Assembly: GCA_041287865.1 (NCBI GenBank)
Contig: JBGGMV010000072.1
Span: 45,976 to 109,975 of the forward strand
Length of the DNA stretch: 64,000 nucleotides
Reading direction: 5' to 3'
Origin: JAPWJZ01 sp041287865
Lineage (GTDB): Bacteria > Pseudomonadota > Alphaproteobacteria > Micavibrionales > UBA2020
Shown: one piece after another, positions 15,134 to 24,582 of the stretch
How the letters are laid out: every line of letters begins with the position of its first letter
How positions within the stretch are numbered: position 1 is the first letter of the stretch
The notes under the pieces: model-generated
Told to the model about the DNA's origin: nothing
Seen by the model: the letters and a program-made list of their open reading frames with translations, nothing else
The model's database searches: none
Program-made: the position numbers and the translations under genes

Positions 15134-17866
15134 ATGGTTAAAACCCTGCGTCTGCCCAACGGCGTGACCTGCGTTGTAGACCAGCGCCCCGAAACCGGCA
15201 TGGTGGCCATGAAGATCGCCATCAAATCAGGTGCGGCAGAGGATCCAGACGACAAGCAGGGCCTTACAACCTTAATGCAGGAAGTCACCGTCGCCGGCAC
15301 CAAGACGCGCAGCCGCGAGCAGATTGCCGAAGAAGTTGAATCAAAGGGAGGCGGGCTGGGCGGCAACGTGACGCAGGACGCTACGAGTTATAGCGCCATG
15401 TCGCTGGCCCGCTACACCGGTGAAACATTCGCTGTGCTGGCCGACATTATCCGCAACCCGGTCTTCGACCCCGGCGAAACCAAGAACGCCATGGAGCAGC
15501 TTGCGCAGGCCATTATCGCCTCCGGCGAAGACGCGCAGGCGATCGCCCAAAAGAAATTTTTTGAAATCGCTTTCAAGGGCCAGGCGCTCGGCCGCGACGC
15601 GACGGGCACGCTGGAGAGTCTCGAGACGCTGACCTCCGACGACCTCAAGGCCCGCCATGCCGCGCTGCTGGCCGACCCGTCCCGCATCGTCGTTTCCTTC
15701 TCGGGCGATATCGATCCCGTAGCTGCGGAAAAAATCGTCGCACAGCATTTCGGCGATCTTGCCGGCCCGAAAATCACGACCACGCCCGTTTATACCTTTA
15801 CCCCCGGCTATTATGCCGAGGAAAAAGAAAACGACCAGTTGAACATCTTTATGGGCTTCCCCGCGCCTTCACTGAGAGATCCCGACCGCTTCGCCATGAT
15901 CTTGCTGAACGATCTGCTGGCGGGCGGCATGTCGACGCCGCTGTTCCAGGAATTGCGCGAAAAGCGCAGCCTCGTCTATACCCCGGGCGCGGAATACATG
16001 CCGCTCGACACCACCGGCACATTTGTCGTTGTGGCGGGCACGGGTCAGGGCAAAGCGGGCGAGCTTGTGCCCGCCGTCATGGAAATGCTGGCCAAATACG
16101 CGCGCGAAGGCTTTGACGACAAGGCGATGGAAGAGGCCAGGGGCCGCATTTTCCGCGAGCTTGCCAATAGCACCGAAACGGCGGGGCGCACCGCCTCCCA
16201 GAATGCCGGCCACATTTTGAACAAGGGCCGCATCGTGCCCGAGGGCGAATTCAAGGCCCAGATCGAGGCCGTGACCACTGACGACATCCGCCGCGTCTGC
16301 GCGAATATGCTGAAATCGGGCCAATGCGCGCTGACCGCCGTCGGCCCGCTCGATACCCTGCCCACGCAGGACGAAATCATCGCCAAAATGGCCGAAGTGT
16401 CGAAAGACCTCGTTTCACCGCCGCGCGCGCATACCGGTGGATTGCGCGCGACCTTCGCCGCTGCCGCGGAAAAGAAGAAAGCCACGCTGCCGGAGCCGAA
16501 AATCACCGTGCTGCCCAATGGCCTGAAAATCATCACCGTCGAACGCCCCGGCCCGCTGTCGGCCGGTGCCTGGGTCGAGGCCGGCGCCGACCACGAAACG
16601 CCGGAACTCAACGGCGCCACGCATATGAACGAACACATGATGTTCAAGGGCACGCCCAAATATGCCCCGGGCTCGATCGCCGGCATCGTCGAAGGCGAGC
16701 TGGGCGGCAGCCTCAACGCCGGAACCAGCAAGGACAAAACTTGCTACTACATGTACGGCCTCGAAGCCGGGGCTATGCCGAAAATCGTCGACATTGTCGG
16801 CCAGATGGTATTCTTCGCGAATATCGATGAAGTCGAATACGCGGGCGGCAAGGAAGTGATTAACGCCAAGGGCGAAAAAATCATCTCCAAGGGTGAACGC
16901 GAAGCTGTGTTTGAAGAAATGCGCATGTATGCCGACGACGTCTCCAGCTGCCTTGGCGAGCTTATGGACGCCCTGGCCTATCCGGGCACGGCGCACAGCC
17001 GCCCCGTGCTGGGCACGAAGGAATCGCTGATGGGTATTTCCGCCCAGATGCTGCGCGACTATCGCGACCAATATTATGCCCCGAACAAGGTCATTTTCTG
17101 CGCCGTCGGCCCCGTCAAGCACGAGGATTTCGTGAAGGAGATCGAGGCTCAATACGGCCACCTGAAGCCCATGGAAACCGCGCCGCTGCCCGTTCCGGCC
17201 TATACCGGCGGCACGGAGGCGATCGAGAACAAAAATGCCAAGCTGGTCGCCGTGCATATCGCGGCCGAAGGGGCATCAAAGACCGATCCGGATGTCGAAG
17301 CATGGCGCGCCTTTACCACGCTGCTGTCGGGCGGGGCCTCGGCCATCATGCAGCGCGAGATTGTCGATAAACAGCACCTCGCCCCCGGCGTCGGCGCGGG
17401 TAACATGGCCTATCGCAACTGCGGCACGTTCCTGATGGCCTCGCAGGTCGAGGCGCAGAAAGTAAAGCCGCTTGTCAACGCCATGTACCAGTGCATACGC
17501 GACCTCGCGGCGACTGTGACCGAAGCCGACCTTGAAAAAGTCCGCGTCAAAATGGAAATGGGCGTGCTGGCAGGGCTGGAGGCGAACCAGAAGGCCTGCA
17601 ACGCCTATGCCGTGGCAGCACAAGACAAGGGCCGCCTTGTCGTGCCGTCAGAGCAGGCGGAGGCGATGCAGAAGGTGACTGTCGCTGACGTCCGTCGTAT
17701 TGCAGCCAAGGTGCTGGCATCCAACCCGACCGGCGCAATGATCGTGCCGCCCGGCACGGACAAGAGCCTGCTGCCCACGCAGGAAGAACTGATTTCGATG
17801 CGCGACGGCACATGGAAGCCCGCTGCCCCCGCGCCGAAGGCTGACGGCCCCGCTTCCGGCCGCTAG
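15134..17866 (+). CDS. Double-domain M16 (pitrilysin-type) zinc peptidase
   Basis: 910 residues made of two M16 units. The first unit (about 1-430) lacks the zinc motif: the expected HxxEH position reads TTLMQEV. The second unit (about 450-890) has the inverted motif HMNEH at residues 497-501 and a downstream FEEM (Glu 594/595) as the likely third ligand. So the C-terminal unit should be the catalytic one, the reverse of pitrilysin. No signal peptide is visible at the N-terminus (MVKTLRLPNGVTCVVDQRPE), so it may be cytoplasmic or use another route. The gene ends overlapping the convergent trpA by four bases. Confidence 0.88.
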   Translation: MVKTLRLPNGVTCVVDQRPETGMVAMKIAIKSGAAEDPDDKQGLTTLMQEVTVAGTKTRSREQIAEEVESKGGGLGGNVTQDATSYSAMSLARYTGETFAVLADIIRNPVFDPGETKNAMEQLAQAIIASGEDAQAIAQKKFFEIAFKGQALGRDATGTLESLETLTSDDLKARHAALLADPSRIVVSFSGDIDPVAAEKIVAQHFGDLAGPKITTTPVYTFTPGYYAEEKENDQLNIFMGFPAPSLRDPDRFAMILLNDLLAGGMSTPLFQELREKRSLVYTPGAEYMPLDTTGTFVVVAGTGQGKAGELVPAVMEMLAKYAREGFDDKAMEEARGRIFRELANSTETAGRTASQNAGHILNKGRIVPEGEFKAQIEAVTTDDIRRVCANMLKSGQCALTAVGPLDTLPTQDEIIAKMAEVSKDLVSPPRAHTGGLRATFAAAAEKKKATLPEPKITVLPNGLKIITVERPGPLSAGAWVEAGADHETPELNGATHMNEHMMFKGTPKYAPGSIAGIVEGELGGSLNAGTSKDKTCYYMYGLEAGAMPKIVDIVGQMVFFANIDEVEYAGGKEVINAKGEKIISKGEREAVFEEMRMYADDVSSCLGELMDALAYPGTAHSRPVLGTKESLMGISAQMLRDYRDQYYAPNKVIFCAVGPVKHEDFVKEIEAQYGHLKPMETAPLPVPAYTGGTEAIENKNAKLVAVHIAAEGASKTDPDVEAWRAFTTLLSGGASAIMQREIVDKQHLAPGVGAGNMAYRNCGTFLMASQVEAQKVKPLVNAMYQCIRDLAATVTEADLEKVRVKMEMGVLAGLEANQKACNAYAVAAQDKGRLVVPSEQAEAMQKVTVADVRRIAAKVLASNPTGAMIVPPGTDKSLLPTQEELISMRDGTWKPAAPAPKADGPASGR

Positions 17867-18642
17867 GATTTCAGCAGTTTTACGCGTTCCGCCACGGCCT
17901 CGGCCGCATTGGCGGGGCTGTCGGCGATGATTTTCACCAATGCGCTGCCCACAACGATGCCATCGGCCTTGCCATTCAGCGCGCGTACGTGTTCGGGCGT
18001 CGAAATGCCGAAACCTACGGCGACAGGGCTCTTTAAAGCTGTTCTCAGGCCCGCCAGACGGTCTTCCAGCTGGCGCGGCAAGGCGGCCTGCGTACCCGTC
18101 ACGCCCTCACGTGCAACGTAATAGACAAAGCCGCTGGAGCTTTCATCCACCAGCTTCAGCCGCTCTGGCGAGGTCGTGGGGGAGCAGAGGAATACCGTCT
18201 CGAAATTATATTTTTGAGCAAGCGCACGGTATTCGCCCGCTTCTTCCGGCGGCAGGTCGACAATCAGCGCGCCCTGCGCCCCCGCAGCCTGCGCCGCCTT
18301 GATAAAGGCCTCATAGCCCATCTTGTAGATGGGGTTCAGATAAGAGAACAGGCAGATAGGCATCTTCACGCCTTGCGCGCGTACCTGTTTCACCAGTTCC
18401 AGTACACCCGTCAGTGTCGCGCCCTTGGCCAGCGCGCGTTCCGCCGCCTGCTGCACCGTCACGCCGTCGGCGACAGGGTCGGAGAAGGGCACGCCCAGTT
18501 CAAGCGCATCGGCCCCCGCTTTTTCAAGCGCGGCAATCACCTTGGCCGAAGACGCCATATCGGGGTCGCCGGCCATGACGAAGGGGATAAAGGCGGAAGA
18601 CTTTTTGTCTTTAGCCGCCTGTAATGTGCTGCGAAGGCTCAT
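17863..18642 (-). CDS. trpA: Tryptophan synthase alpha chain
   Basis: Splits indole-3-glycerol phosphate to indole and glyceraldehyde-3-phosphate, passing indole to TrpB. 259 residues. Catalytic Glu and Asp lie in ALELGVPFSDPVADG (about residues 45-60); PICLFSYLNPIYKMG and VGFGISTPEH follow. Last gene of the trp operon; its ATG overlaps the trpB stop by four bases. Confidence 0.97.
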   Translation of the reverse strand: MSLRSTLQAAKDKKSSAFIPFVMAGDPDMASSAKVIAALEKAGADALELGVPFSDPVADGVTVQQAAERALAKGATLTGVLELVKQVRAQGVKMPICLFSYLNPIYKMGYEAFIKAAQAAGAQGALIVDLPPEEAGEYRALAQKYNFETVFLCSPTTSPERLKLVDESSSGFVYYVAREGVTGTQAALPRQLEDRLAGLRTALKSPVAVGFGISTPEHVRALNGKADGIVVGSALVKIIADSPANAAEAVAERVKLLKS

Positions 18643-19841
18643 TTCTTTCCTCCGTCGTATTTCTGGATGATGCCGATATCCTTGTCGCCGCGTCCCGACA
18701 GGTTGACGATAATCGTCTTGCTCTTGTATTGCGCGGCCACCTTGCAGACATGGGCGATTGCGTGGGAGCTTTCGAGTGCGGGGATAATGCCTTCGGTGCG
18801 GGCCAGCAGGTGAAAGGCCGTCACGGCCTCGTCGTCGCTGACGTTGGTGTAGCTGGCGCGTTTCAGCGCGTGCAGATAGGCATGCTCCGGCCCGACACCG
18901 GTATAATCGAGGCCCGCCGACACCGAATGCGTCGGCATCGCCTGTCCGTCATTGTCCTGTAATATAAATGTCTTCATGCCCTGAAAAATGCCAGGCGTGC
19001 CGCCTGCGAAACGCGCCGCGTGCTCGCCGGGTTTGATGGCCGTGCCGCCGGCCTCGACGCCGATCAGTTCAACGCCCTTGTCATCGACGAAGCCCGAGAA
19101 AATGCCGATGGCATTGCTGCCGCCGCCCACGCAGGCGATCACGGCGTCGGGCAGCTTGCCTTCATGTTCCAGTATCTGCGCGCGCGCCTCCTTGCCGATG
19201 ATAGCCTGAAAATCGCGCACCATGCGCGGGTAGGGGTGCGGGCCCAGCGCGGAGCCCAGCAGGTAATGCGTATCCGCGATATTACTGACCCAGTCACGCA
19301 TTGCCTCGCTCACCGCGTCTTTCAGTGTACGCGAGCCTGCATTCACCGCCACGACCTCCGCGCCCAGCAGGCGCATGCGGAAGACGTTCATCTCCTGCCG
19401 CGCCATATCTTCGGAGCCCATATAGACGACGCATTTAAGGCCGAATTGCGCGGCGGCGGTTGCGGTCGCTACGCCGTGCTGTCCTGCGCCCGTCTCGGCA
19501 ATGATACGCGTCTTGCCCATATGCCGCGCTAGCAAAATCTGGCCGATGGCATTGTTGATTTTATGCGCGCCGGTATGGGCGAGATCTTCGCGTTTCAGGT
19601 AAATCTTCGCACCCTTGAGGTGATCGGACAGCCGCGCCGCATGCTGCAGCGGCGTTTCGCGGCCGATAAAGTTTTTCAGCAGGCTATGGTATTCGGCCCA
19701 GAAAGATTCTTTTTCGGATAGTTCGTTATAGGCCTTCTCCAGCTCCAGCAGCGGGGCCATCAGCGTATCGGGAACAAACCGCCCGCCGAAATCGCCGAAA
19801 TATCCGCGGTCATCCGGATTGCTCCGTGCGTTGGTTTTCAT
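18639..19841 (-). CDS. trpB: Tryptophan synthase beta chain
   Basis: Joins indole and serine to tryptophan with pyridoxal phosphate. 400 residues, usual length. The PLP lysine lies in LKREDLAHTGAHKINNAIGQ near residue 90, and the phosphate-binding loop is CVGGGSNAIG. It overlaps trpF upstream and trpA downstream by four bases each, so translation of all three is likely coupled. Confidence 0.97.
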   Translation of the reverse strand: MKTNARSNPDDRGYFGDFGGRFVPDTLMAPLLELEKAYNELSEKESFWAEYHSLLKNFIGRETPLQHAARLSDHLKGAKIYLKREDLAHTGAHKINNAIGQILLARHMGKTRIIAETGAGQHGVATATAAAQFGLKCVVYMGSEDMARQEMNVFRMRLLGAEVVAVNAGSRTLKDAVSEAMRDWVSNIADTHYLLGSALGPHPYPRMVRDFQAIIGKEARAQILEHEGKLPDAVIACVGGGSNAIGIFSGFVDDKGVELIGVEAGGTAIKPGEHAARFAGGTPGIFQGMKTFILQDNDGQAMPTHSVSAGLDYTGVGPEHAYLHALKRASYTNVSDDEAVTAFHLLARTEGIIPALESSHAIAHVCKVAAQYKSKTIIVNLSGRGDKDIGIIQKYDGGKK

Positions 19842-20467
19842 GCTGCCATGCCTTTCAATGCGCCAAACAGCGCCTTCAGTTTTTCAGGATCTTTCACGCC
19901 CGGGCTTGCCTCCACCCCGCCCGCAAGGTCGCAGGCAAAGGGATGCGCCGCCATGGCGGATTGAATATTTTCCGGCCCGATCCCTCCCGCGAGGATCACG
20001 GGAATGCCGTATGTTTTTGCTTTGCCGGCCAGCGACCAGTCGCCCGTCTGCCCCGTGCCGCCATATTGCCCCGCAACCGCGGCATCCAGCAGGATGTAAT
20101 CCGCAATGCCTTTATAGGCAGCGATTGCCTCGAGATCGGATTCTTTTTCAGGCCGCAGCGCCTTGATCAGCAACCCGCCGAAATTGTCGCGCACGCGCTT
20201 GCACTCATCCGGCGTTTCGTCGCCGTGCAGCTGCAGGCCTTTCAGCACCAGATCATTACCAACGGCAACAGCCTCCAGTGTCTGGTTGACAAACACGCCG
20301 ATCGGCTGCGCGGCGGCGGGCAGGGAGGCGATAACGGGTTTCGCGGCGGCGGGCGTGATATAGCGTTTCGATCTGGGATAGAAAATAAATCCCAGCGCCC
20401 AGGCGCCCAGTTCCTGCGCCATGCGCGCGTCCTCCGCGCGTGTCAGCCCGCATATCTTTACGCGCAT
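19838..20467 (-). CDS. trpF: Phosphoribosylanthranilate isomerase
   Basis: Amadori rearrangement of phosphoribosylanthranilate to CdRP. 209 residues with the N-terminal catalytic Cys in VKICGLTRAEDA and the general-acid Asp in the LLDAAVAGQYGGTGQ region; VILAGGIGPEN near the end binds phosphate. It is a separate gene here, not fused to trpC as in enterics. Overlaps trpC by ten bases and trpB by four. Confidence 0.96.
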   Translation of the reverse strand: MRVKICGLTRAEDARMAQELGAWALGFIFYPRSKRYITPAAAKPVIASLPAAAQPIGVFVNQTLEAVAVGNDLVLKGLQLHGDETPDECKRVRDNFGGLLIKALRPEKESDLEAIAAYKGIADYILLDAAVAGQYGGTGQTGDWSLAGKAKTYGIPVILAGGIGPENIQSAMAAHPFACDLAGGVEASPGVKDPEKLKALFGALKGMAA

Positions 20468-21249
20468 AATTGGCCCCGCAGTTCTTCGAGCGCACGGCCG
20501 GGGTCTGGCTTTTTCATGAAGGACGTCCCCATCAGGAAACCGTCGTAGCCCCGCGCGCGCATATCCCGCAGGTCGTCAGCCGTGGATAGCCCGCTTTCGC
20601 AGATAAAGGCGGCATTCTTCGGTTTCTTCAACGCTAGGCGGCGGCTGGTGTCGAGGTCTGTCTTCAACGTCTTGAGGTTGCGGTTATTGACGCCGATAAA
20701 ATCGGCACCCAGTGCAATCGCGGCATCCAATTCTTCGTCGTCATGCACTTCGACAAGGGGCGAGAGCTTCAGCGCGCGCGCGGCGTCGAACAAATCCTTT
20801 GTCAGCTTTGCATCCGTCATGGCGACGATCAGCAATATCGCATCCGCGCCCCATACTTTCGCCTCCAGCAACTGGTATTCATCGACCATGAAGTCCTTGC
20901 GCAGCAGCACGGCATCGGGGCGTTTCTGCCGTACGGCCTGCAGATAGGCGGGTTCGCCCTTGAAATACTGCGGCTCGGTCAGGATCGACAGCATTTTCGC
21001 GCCAGCCTTCAGGTATCCCTCCGCAATCGGCACAGGGTCTGATGCCGGATGGATGCTACCCTCCGATGGGCTGGCGAATTTGATTTCGGCGATGATATTG
21101 TAGCCGTCTTGTAAAAACGCGGCCTTTGCATCATGCGTCGTGCGGCTGAACAGCGGGCTGGCCTCAAGCGCCGCGGCAGGCGTCGTCTTCTTGGCAGCGG
21201 CGACGCGCTCCCGCGTAATATCGGCGATTTTCTGAAGGAAACCGCTCAT
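20458..21249 (-). CDS. trpC: Indole-3-glycerol phosphate synthase
   Basis: Closes the indole ring from CdRP. 263 residues. Visible active-site segments: IIAEIKFASPSEGSI, VLLRKDFMVDEYQLLEAKVWGAD split over residues ~108-132, GVNNRNLKTLKTD and the C-terminal ICESGLST. Overlaps trpD by four bases and trpF by ten. Confidence 0.97.
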   Translation of the reverse strand: MSGFLQKIADITRERVAAAKKTTPAAALEASPLFSRTTHDAKAAFLQDGYNIIAEIKFASPSEGSIHPASDPVPIAEGYLKAGAKMLSILTEPQYFKGEPAYLQAVRQKRPDAVLLRKDFMVDEYQLLEAKVWGADAILLIVAMTDAKLTKDLFDAARALKLSPLVEVHDDEELDAAIALGADFIGVNNRNLKTLKTDLDTSRRLALKKPKNAAFICESGLSTADDLRDMRARGYDGFLMGTSFMKKPDPGRALEELRGQLCA

Positions 21250-22232
21250 CCTGCGCCTTTCATGGCCTGCAGTTTTTTCAGCGCGAGGCCATCGGCGATC
21301 ACTTGTTGCGCGCGCGCAAGACCGGCCTTCAGGTCGGGATCTTTGCCTGCCGTGACGAAGCCTGCGGCGGCATTAAGGCAGATGATGTCGCGCGGTGCGC
21401 CTTCCGCGCCCTCGAAAACCGTCTTGATAATGGCGGCGTTCTGCTCAGCCGTGCCGCCCTGCAGCTTGTCGAGCGGGGTGGTGGTCAGGCCCACGTCTTC
21501 GGGGCAGATGATGCTTTCCTCTACCTTGCCCTCGCGCACGCGCACGATACGGGTAAGGTCGCTCAAGGATATCTCGTCAAGACCGTCTTCGCTTTTAACC
21601 ACCATCATATCGTTGCGGCCAAGGCGCTTGCCGGCATCGGCCACTTCGTCCTGAAAACCATAGACGCCGACCAGCTGACGCGAGGTGCGCGCGGGGTTGC
21701 AGAGAGGGCCCAGCAGGTTCAGGAAAGTCGGGCGGCCCAGCGCCTTGCGCACCGGCGCCAGCGATGCCAGCGACGGATGAAAGGCGGGGGCGGAAACGAA
21801 GCACAGACTATGCTTCTGGTGCTGCATCTTTGCCATGGCGGCGTTGGTGGCGACAGGAATTTTCAGCGCGGCCAGTACGTCGCTTGATCCGCTGATTCCG
21901 GACACAGCGCGGTTGCCATGCTTGATAACCGACACGCCGCCCGCTGCCACCACGAAGGCGACGGCGGTAGAGATATTGAACGTCTTGACGTTGTTCTTGC
22001 TCTTGTCGCCGCCGGTGCCGCAGACGTCGATGCCCTTGAGGTCGAGCGCAAGGGCGCGGTGCATCAGCGCGCGGGCGCAGGAGGCCAGCATTTCGCCGGT
22101 GATGTCTTCGTCCTTCACGTTTTGCAGCACTTGGGCCTTGCTGGCGGCGGGGAAGCTCTCGTCGCAGAGCTTTGCCATCACCGCTTCCCATTTCTTGTCG
22201 ACTTCGTCGGCGTGGTTCTGTTTCGGCTTCAT
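21246..22232 (-). CDS. trpD: Anthranilate phosphoribosyltransferase
   Basis: Transfers phosphoribose from PRPP to anthranilate. 328 residues. The PRPP-binding loop GTGGDKSKNNVKTFNIST lies near residue 70, followed by VIKHGNRAVSGISGSSDVLAAL. The glutamine amidotransferase is not fused to it; it sits on trpE instead. Overlaps trpE(G) and trpC by four bases. Confidence 0.97.
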   Translation of the reverse strand: MKPKQNHADEVDKKWEAVMAKLCDESFPAASKAQVLQNVKDEDITGEMLASCARALMHRALALDLKGIDVCGTGGDKSKNNVKTFNISTAVAFVVAAGGVSVIKHGNRAVSGISGSSDVLAALKIPVATNAAMAKMQHQKHSLCFVSAPAFHPSLASLAPVRKALGRPTFLNLLGPLCNPARTSRQLVGVYGFQDEVADAGKRLGRNDMMVVKSEDGLDEISLSDLTRIVRVREGKVEESIICPEDVGLTTTPLDKLQGGTAEQNAAIIKTVFEGAEGAPRDIICLNAAAGFVTAGKDPDLKAGLARAQQVIADGLALKKLQAMKGAG

Positions 22233-24349
22233 GCTTTCCCCGCAAGGTGTTTCATGACGTTTTCGATCATCCGGTGCCCGGCATATCCAGACATCGACAG
22301 GACGGATTCGGGATGGAACTGCACCGCCCAGATCGGCAGTTTCTTGTGCGCCAAGGCCATGATGACGCCATTGTCGTTAGTGGCGATCACTTCGAGATCA
22401 TCGGGTAGGGTCGAAACAAGGCCGTGAATGGAATGGTAGGCGCCGACAGTGCACGGGGCCGCAATGCCCTCGAACAACAGGTGGCTGGTATGCTTGATGC
22501 TCCAGGTTTTGCCGTGGTGCGGGTTTTGCAAATAGCCCAAAGTTCCACCAAATGCTTCAAAGGTTCCTTGCAGTCCGAGACAAACGCCGAATTGCGGAAT
22601 GCCGGCCTCCGCCACGCGCTTGACCATGCCGGGCACGTCGAATTGTTCGGGCATGCCGGGGCCGGGCGAATGAACGATCAGGTGCGGCTTGTGCGCTTTT
22701 ATTTCCTCCAGCGGCGTGCCGTGACGGTAAGTGACGGCGGTCGCGCCCGTCTGGCGGATATAATCGGCCAGTGTATGGACGAAGCTGTCCTCGTTGTCGA
22801 TCAGGACGACGGTTTTGCCTTCGCCCGTACGCTGCGCGGTGCGATCGGTAGGCGGCGCGACGTCGCCTGCAAGGATGCGCTTGAACGATGTTGCCTTGGT
22901 ATGGGTTTCGGCGGCTTCTTCTTCGGGCACAGAGTCGTAAACGATGCTGGCGCCGGCCTGATAGTTGGCGACGCCGTTTTTCAGGTGCAGTGTGCGGATG
23001 GTGATGCCGGTGTTCACGTCACCACTGAAATGCAGCGCGCCCACGGCCGCGCCATAGAATTCGCGCGCGGCAGGCTCGAAATTCTCGATGATCTTGGAGG
23101 CTTCGTTTTTTGGCGCGCCGGTCAGCGTCACCGCCCACATATGCGAGAGGAAGGCGTCGACGCCATCGAAGCCTTCGCGCAATGTGCCCTCCACATGGTC
23201 GACGGTGTGGTAAAGGCCAACATAAGCCTCGATCTGCCTGCGGGCCAGCAGCTTTACCGACCCCGGCACGCAGATACGCGCCTTGTCGTTGCGGTCGACG
23301 TCGGTGCACATCGTCAATTCGGCTTCGTCTTTTTTAGAGTTCAGCAGTTCCTGCAAAATCTTCGCGTCTTCGATCACGGCGGCCTGCCCGGGCGTCTTGC
23401 TGCGCCGCGCGGTGCCTGAAATGGGGCAGCTTTCGACGCGCTTGCCTTCCACCCGCACGAACATTTCGGGAGAAGCGCCCACCAGCTGTTCGCCGCCCAT
23501 CTGGATTAAAAATTCATAAGGGCTGGGGTTGATGCGGCGGATATTGCGGAACAGCGTTGACGGCGGCGTTGTGCAGGGCGAGGTGAATTTGCGGCTCAGC
23601 ACAACTTCGAACACATCGCCTTTGCGGATATGCTCGCCCGCGCGGGTCACCATATCGGCATAGCCTTCGTCGGAAAGGTTGCTGGTGATCTCGGGTTTCA
23701 CAGCGGCGGGCGCGTTCGCTTTTCGTGTTGCGGGACGCGGCTGGCCTGCCGTGGTCAAACTGCCATGACTGAATTCATAGTCACGGCGGAAAACCGTTTC
23801 CTTGCGGCGGTCGAGCAGGTGGATAGTATCGGGCAGGTAAAGATGGAAGACCGATGAATCCTCGCCGCGCTTGTGCTTCAGCGGCACGGGGTTGAAGCAG
23901 AACAGCAGGTCGTATTTAAACGCGCCGTAAAACCCGGCGAAGCCCTCGCCCGATTGTGTCAGCTTCATCAGGTGGCGGAGCGGCGAGAGAGGGGAGGGCT
24001 GGCGCGAACGTTCCTCCTCCGCAAAGCGGCGCGCGGGCGGCGATATGCGGCACGTCAGCACCTTGCCGTCATCCACGGTGAACGAGGCGTCAGGGTTTGC
24101 CTTGAACAGCGCCGCGATGATTTTCACGATCGTCTCGCCGCGGGCGTTCAGCGCCCTGAATTCGGTGCGGTCCGCGAAGCCCAGAATCTCCACCGGCGGC
24201 GCGGCGAAGCCGATGTCCCAGCGCGAGTAGCGGCCGGGGTAATCGGTGTCGGAGGCCATATAGACGCCCTTCTCGGCATCCAGCTGGTCGAGCAGGAAGC
24301 CGATTCCGTCGTTAAAGGGCAGGGTGGCGTCGGTATGGGCGATTTTCAT
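22229..24349 (-). CDS. trpE(G): Fused anthranilate synthase TrpE(G)
   Basis: Makes anthranilate from chorismate and glutamine in one polypeptide of 706 residues. Residues ~1-510 are the chorismate-binding component (GDVFEVVLSRKF, CPISGTARR, TLTGAPKNEASKIIE). Residues ~515-706 are the glutamine amidotransferase with nucleophile Cys in FGVCLGLQGTFEAFGG and the His/Glu of QFHPESV. Such fusions are typical of rhizobia, Azospirillum and relatives. An AGGA lies about 10 bases before the ATG. It is the first enzyme gene of the operon and follows a Trp-codon attenuator. Confidence 0.96.
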   Translation of the reverse strand: MKIAHTDATLPFNDGIGFLLDQLDAEKGVYMASDTDYPGRYSRWDIGFAAPPVEILGFADRTEFRALNARGETIVKIIAALFKANPDASFTVDDGKVLTCRISPPARRFAEEERSRQPSPLSPLRHLMKLTQSGEGFAGFYGAFKYDLLFCFNPVPLKHKRGEDSSVFHLYLPDTIHLLDRRKETVFRRDYEFSHGSLTTAGQPRPATRKANAPAAVKPEITSNLSDEGYADMVTRAGEHIRKGDVFEVVLSRKFTSPCTTPPSTLFRNIRRINPSPYEFLIQMGGEQLVGASPEMFVRVEGKRVESCPISGTARRSKTPGQAAVIEDAKILQELLNSKKDEAELTMCTDVDRNDKARICVPGSVKLLARRQIEAYVGLYHTVDHVEGTLREGFDGVDAFLSHMWAVTLTGAPKNEASKIIENFEPAAREFYGAAVGALHFSGDVNTGITIRTLHLKNGVANYQAGASIVYDSVPEEEAAETHTKATSFKRILAGDVAPPTDRTAQRTGEGKTVVLIDNEDSFVHTLADYIRQTGATAVTYRHGTPLEEIKAHKPHLIVHSPGPGMPEQFDVPGMVKRVAEAGIPQFGVCLGLQGTFEAFGGTLGYLQNPHHGKTWSIKHTSHLLFEGIAAPCTVGAYHSIHGLVSTLPDDLEVIATNDNGVIMALAHKKLPIWAVQFHPESVLSMSGYAGHRMIENVMKHLAGKA

Positions 24350-24403
24350 GGTGCAGCGGTCCTGTAAAACTCAGGTGGATATTATAGCATTGATAAAATT
24401 GGG

Positions 24404-24437
24404 AAAAACAGGGTAAAGGGGGCTTACGCCCACCACC
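24404..24437 (-). terminator. trp attenuator hairpin
   Basis: On the minus strand GGTGGTGGG can pair with CCCTTTACC (three GC-rich pairs near the loop, two G-U, and GGT/ACC at the base, one mismatch). CTG and five T follow. The 5' arm contains the two Trp codons of trpL and most of the UGG-UGG-GCG stretch, so a ribosome stalled for lack of tryptophanyl-tRNA would sit on this arm and block the terminator. A smaller GGGC-GTAA-GCCC hairpin is an alternative fold. Confidence 0.7.
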
Positions 24438-24477
24438 GGGTCGAGGACAGCACAGAAATGCGACGCGCGTTCTTCAT
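24424..24477 (-). CDS. trpL: trp leader peptide with tandem Trp codons
   Basis: Seventeen codons reading MKNARRISVLSSTRWWA, ending TAA about 75 bases before trpE(G). Two consecutive UGG codons near the end act as the tryptophan sensor of the attenuator. No ribosome binding site precedes the ATG; a promoter -10 sits only five bases upstream, so the message probably starts at the ATG itself. In Sinorhizobium meliloti, as I recall it, the trp leader is likewise leaderless and its terminated transcript and peptide act in trans. Whether that holds here is inference. Confidence 0.88.
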   Translation of the reverse strand: MKNARRISVLSSTRWWA

Positions 24478-24482
24478 ATGTA

Positions 24483-24512
24483 TATATGAGCACTTCGGCC
24501 CGTTTGAGTCAA
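24483..24512 (-). promoter_or_regulatory. trp operon promoter
   Basis: On the minus strand TTGACT (24507-24512), an 18-base spacer and CATATA (24483-24488). The first base of the trpL ATG (24477) is six bases after the -10, the position expected for the transcription start. Confidence 0.65.
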
Positions 24513-24582
24513 AGAAACTGTAGGGGCATGATGTTTGCAGGGCACTCGCCCGAAATAAATCGCCGAAAAGGGCTTGGCGGGT

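Noticed and set aside
24381..24390. TATAAT-like sequence between the trp attenuator and trpE(G) as a second promoter
   Set aside because: No acceptable -35 at 16-18 bases; AT-rich context makes chance likely.
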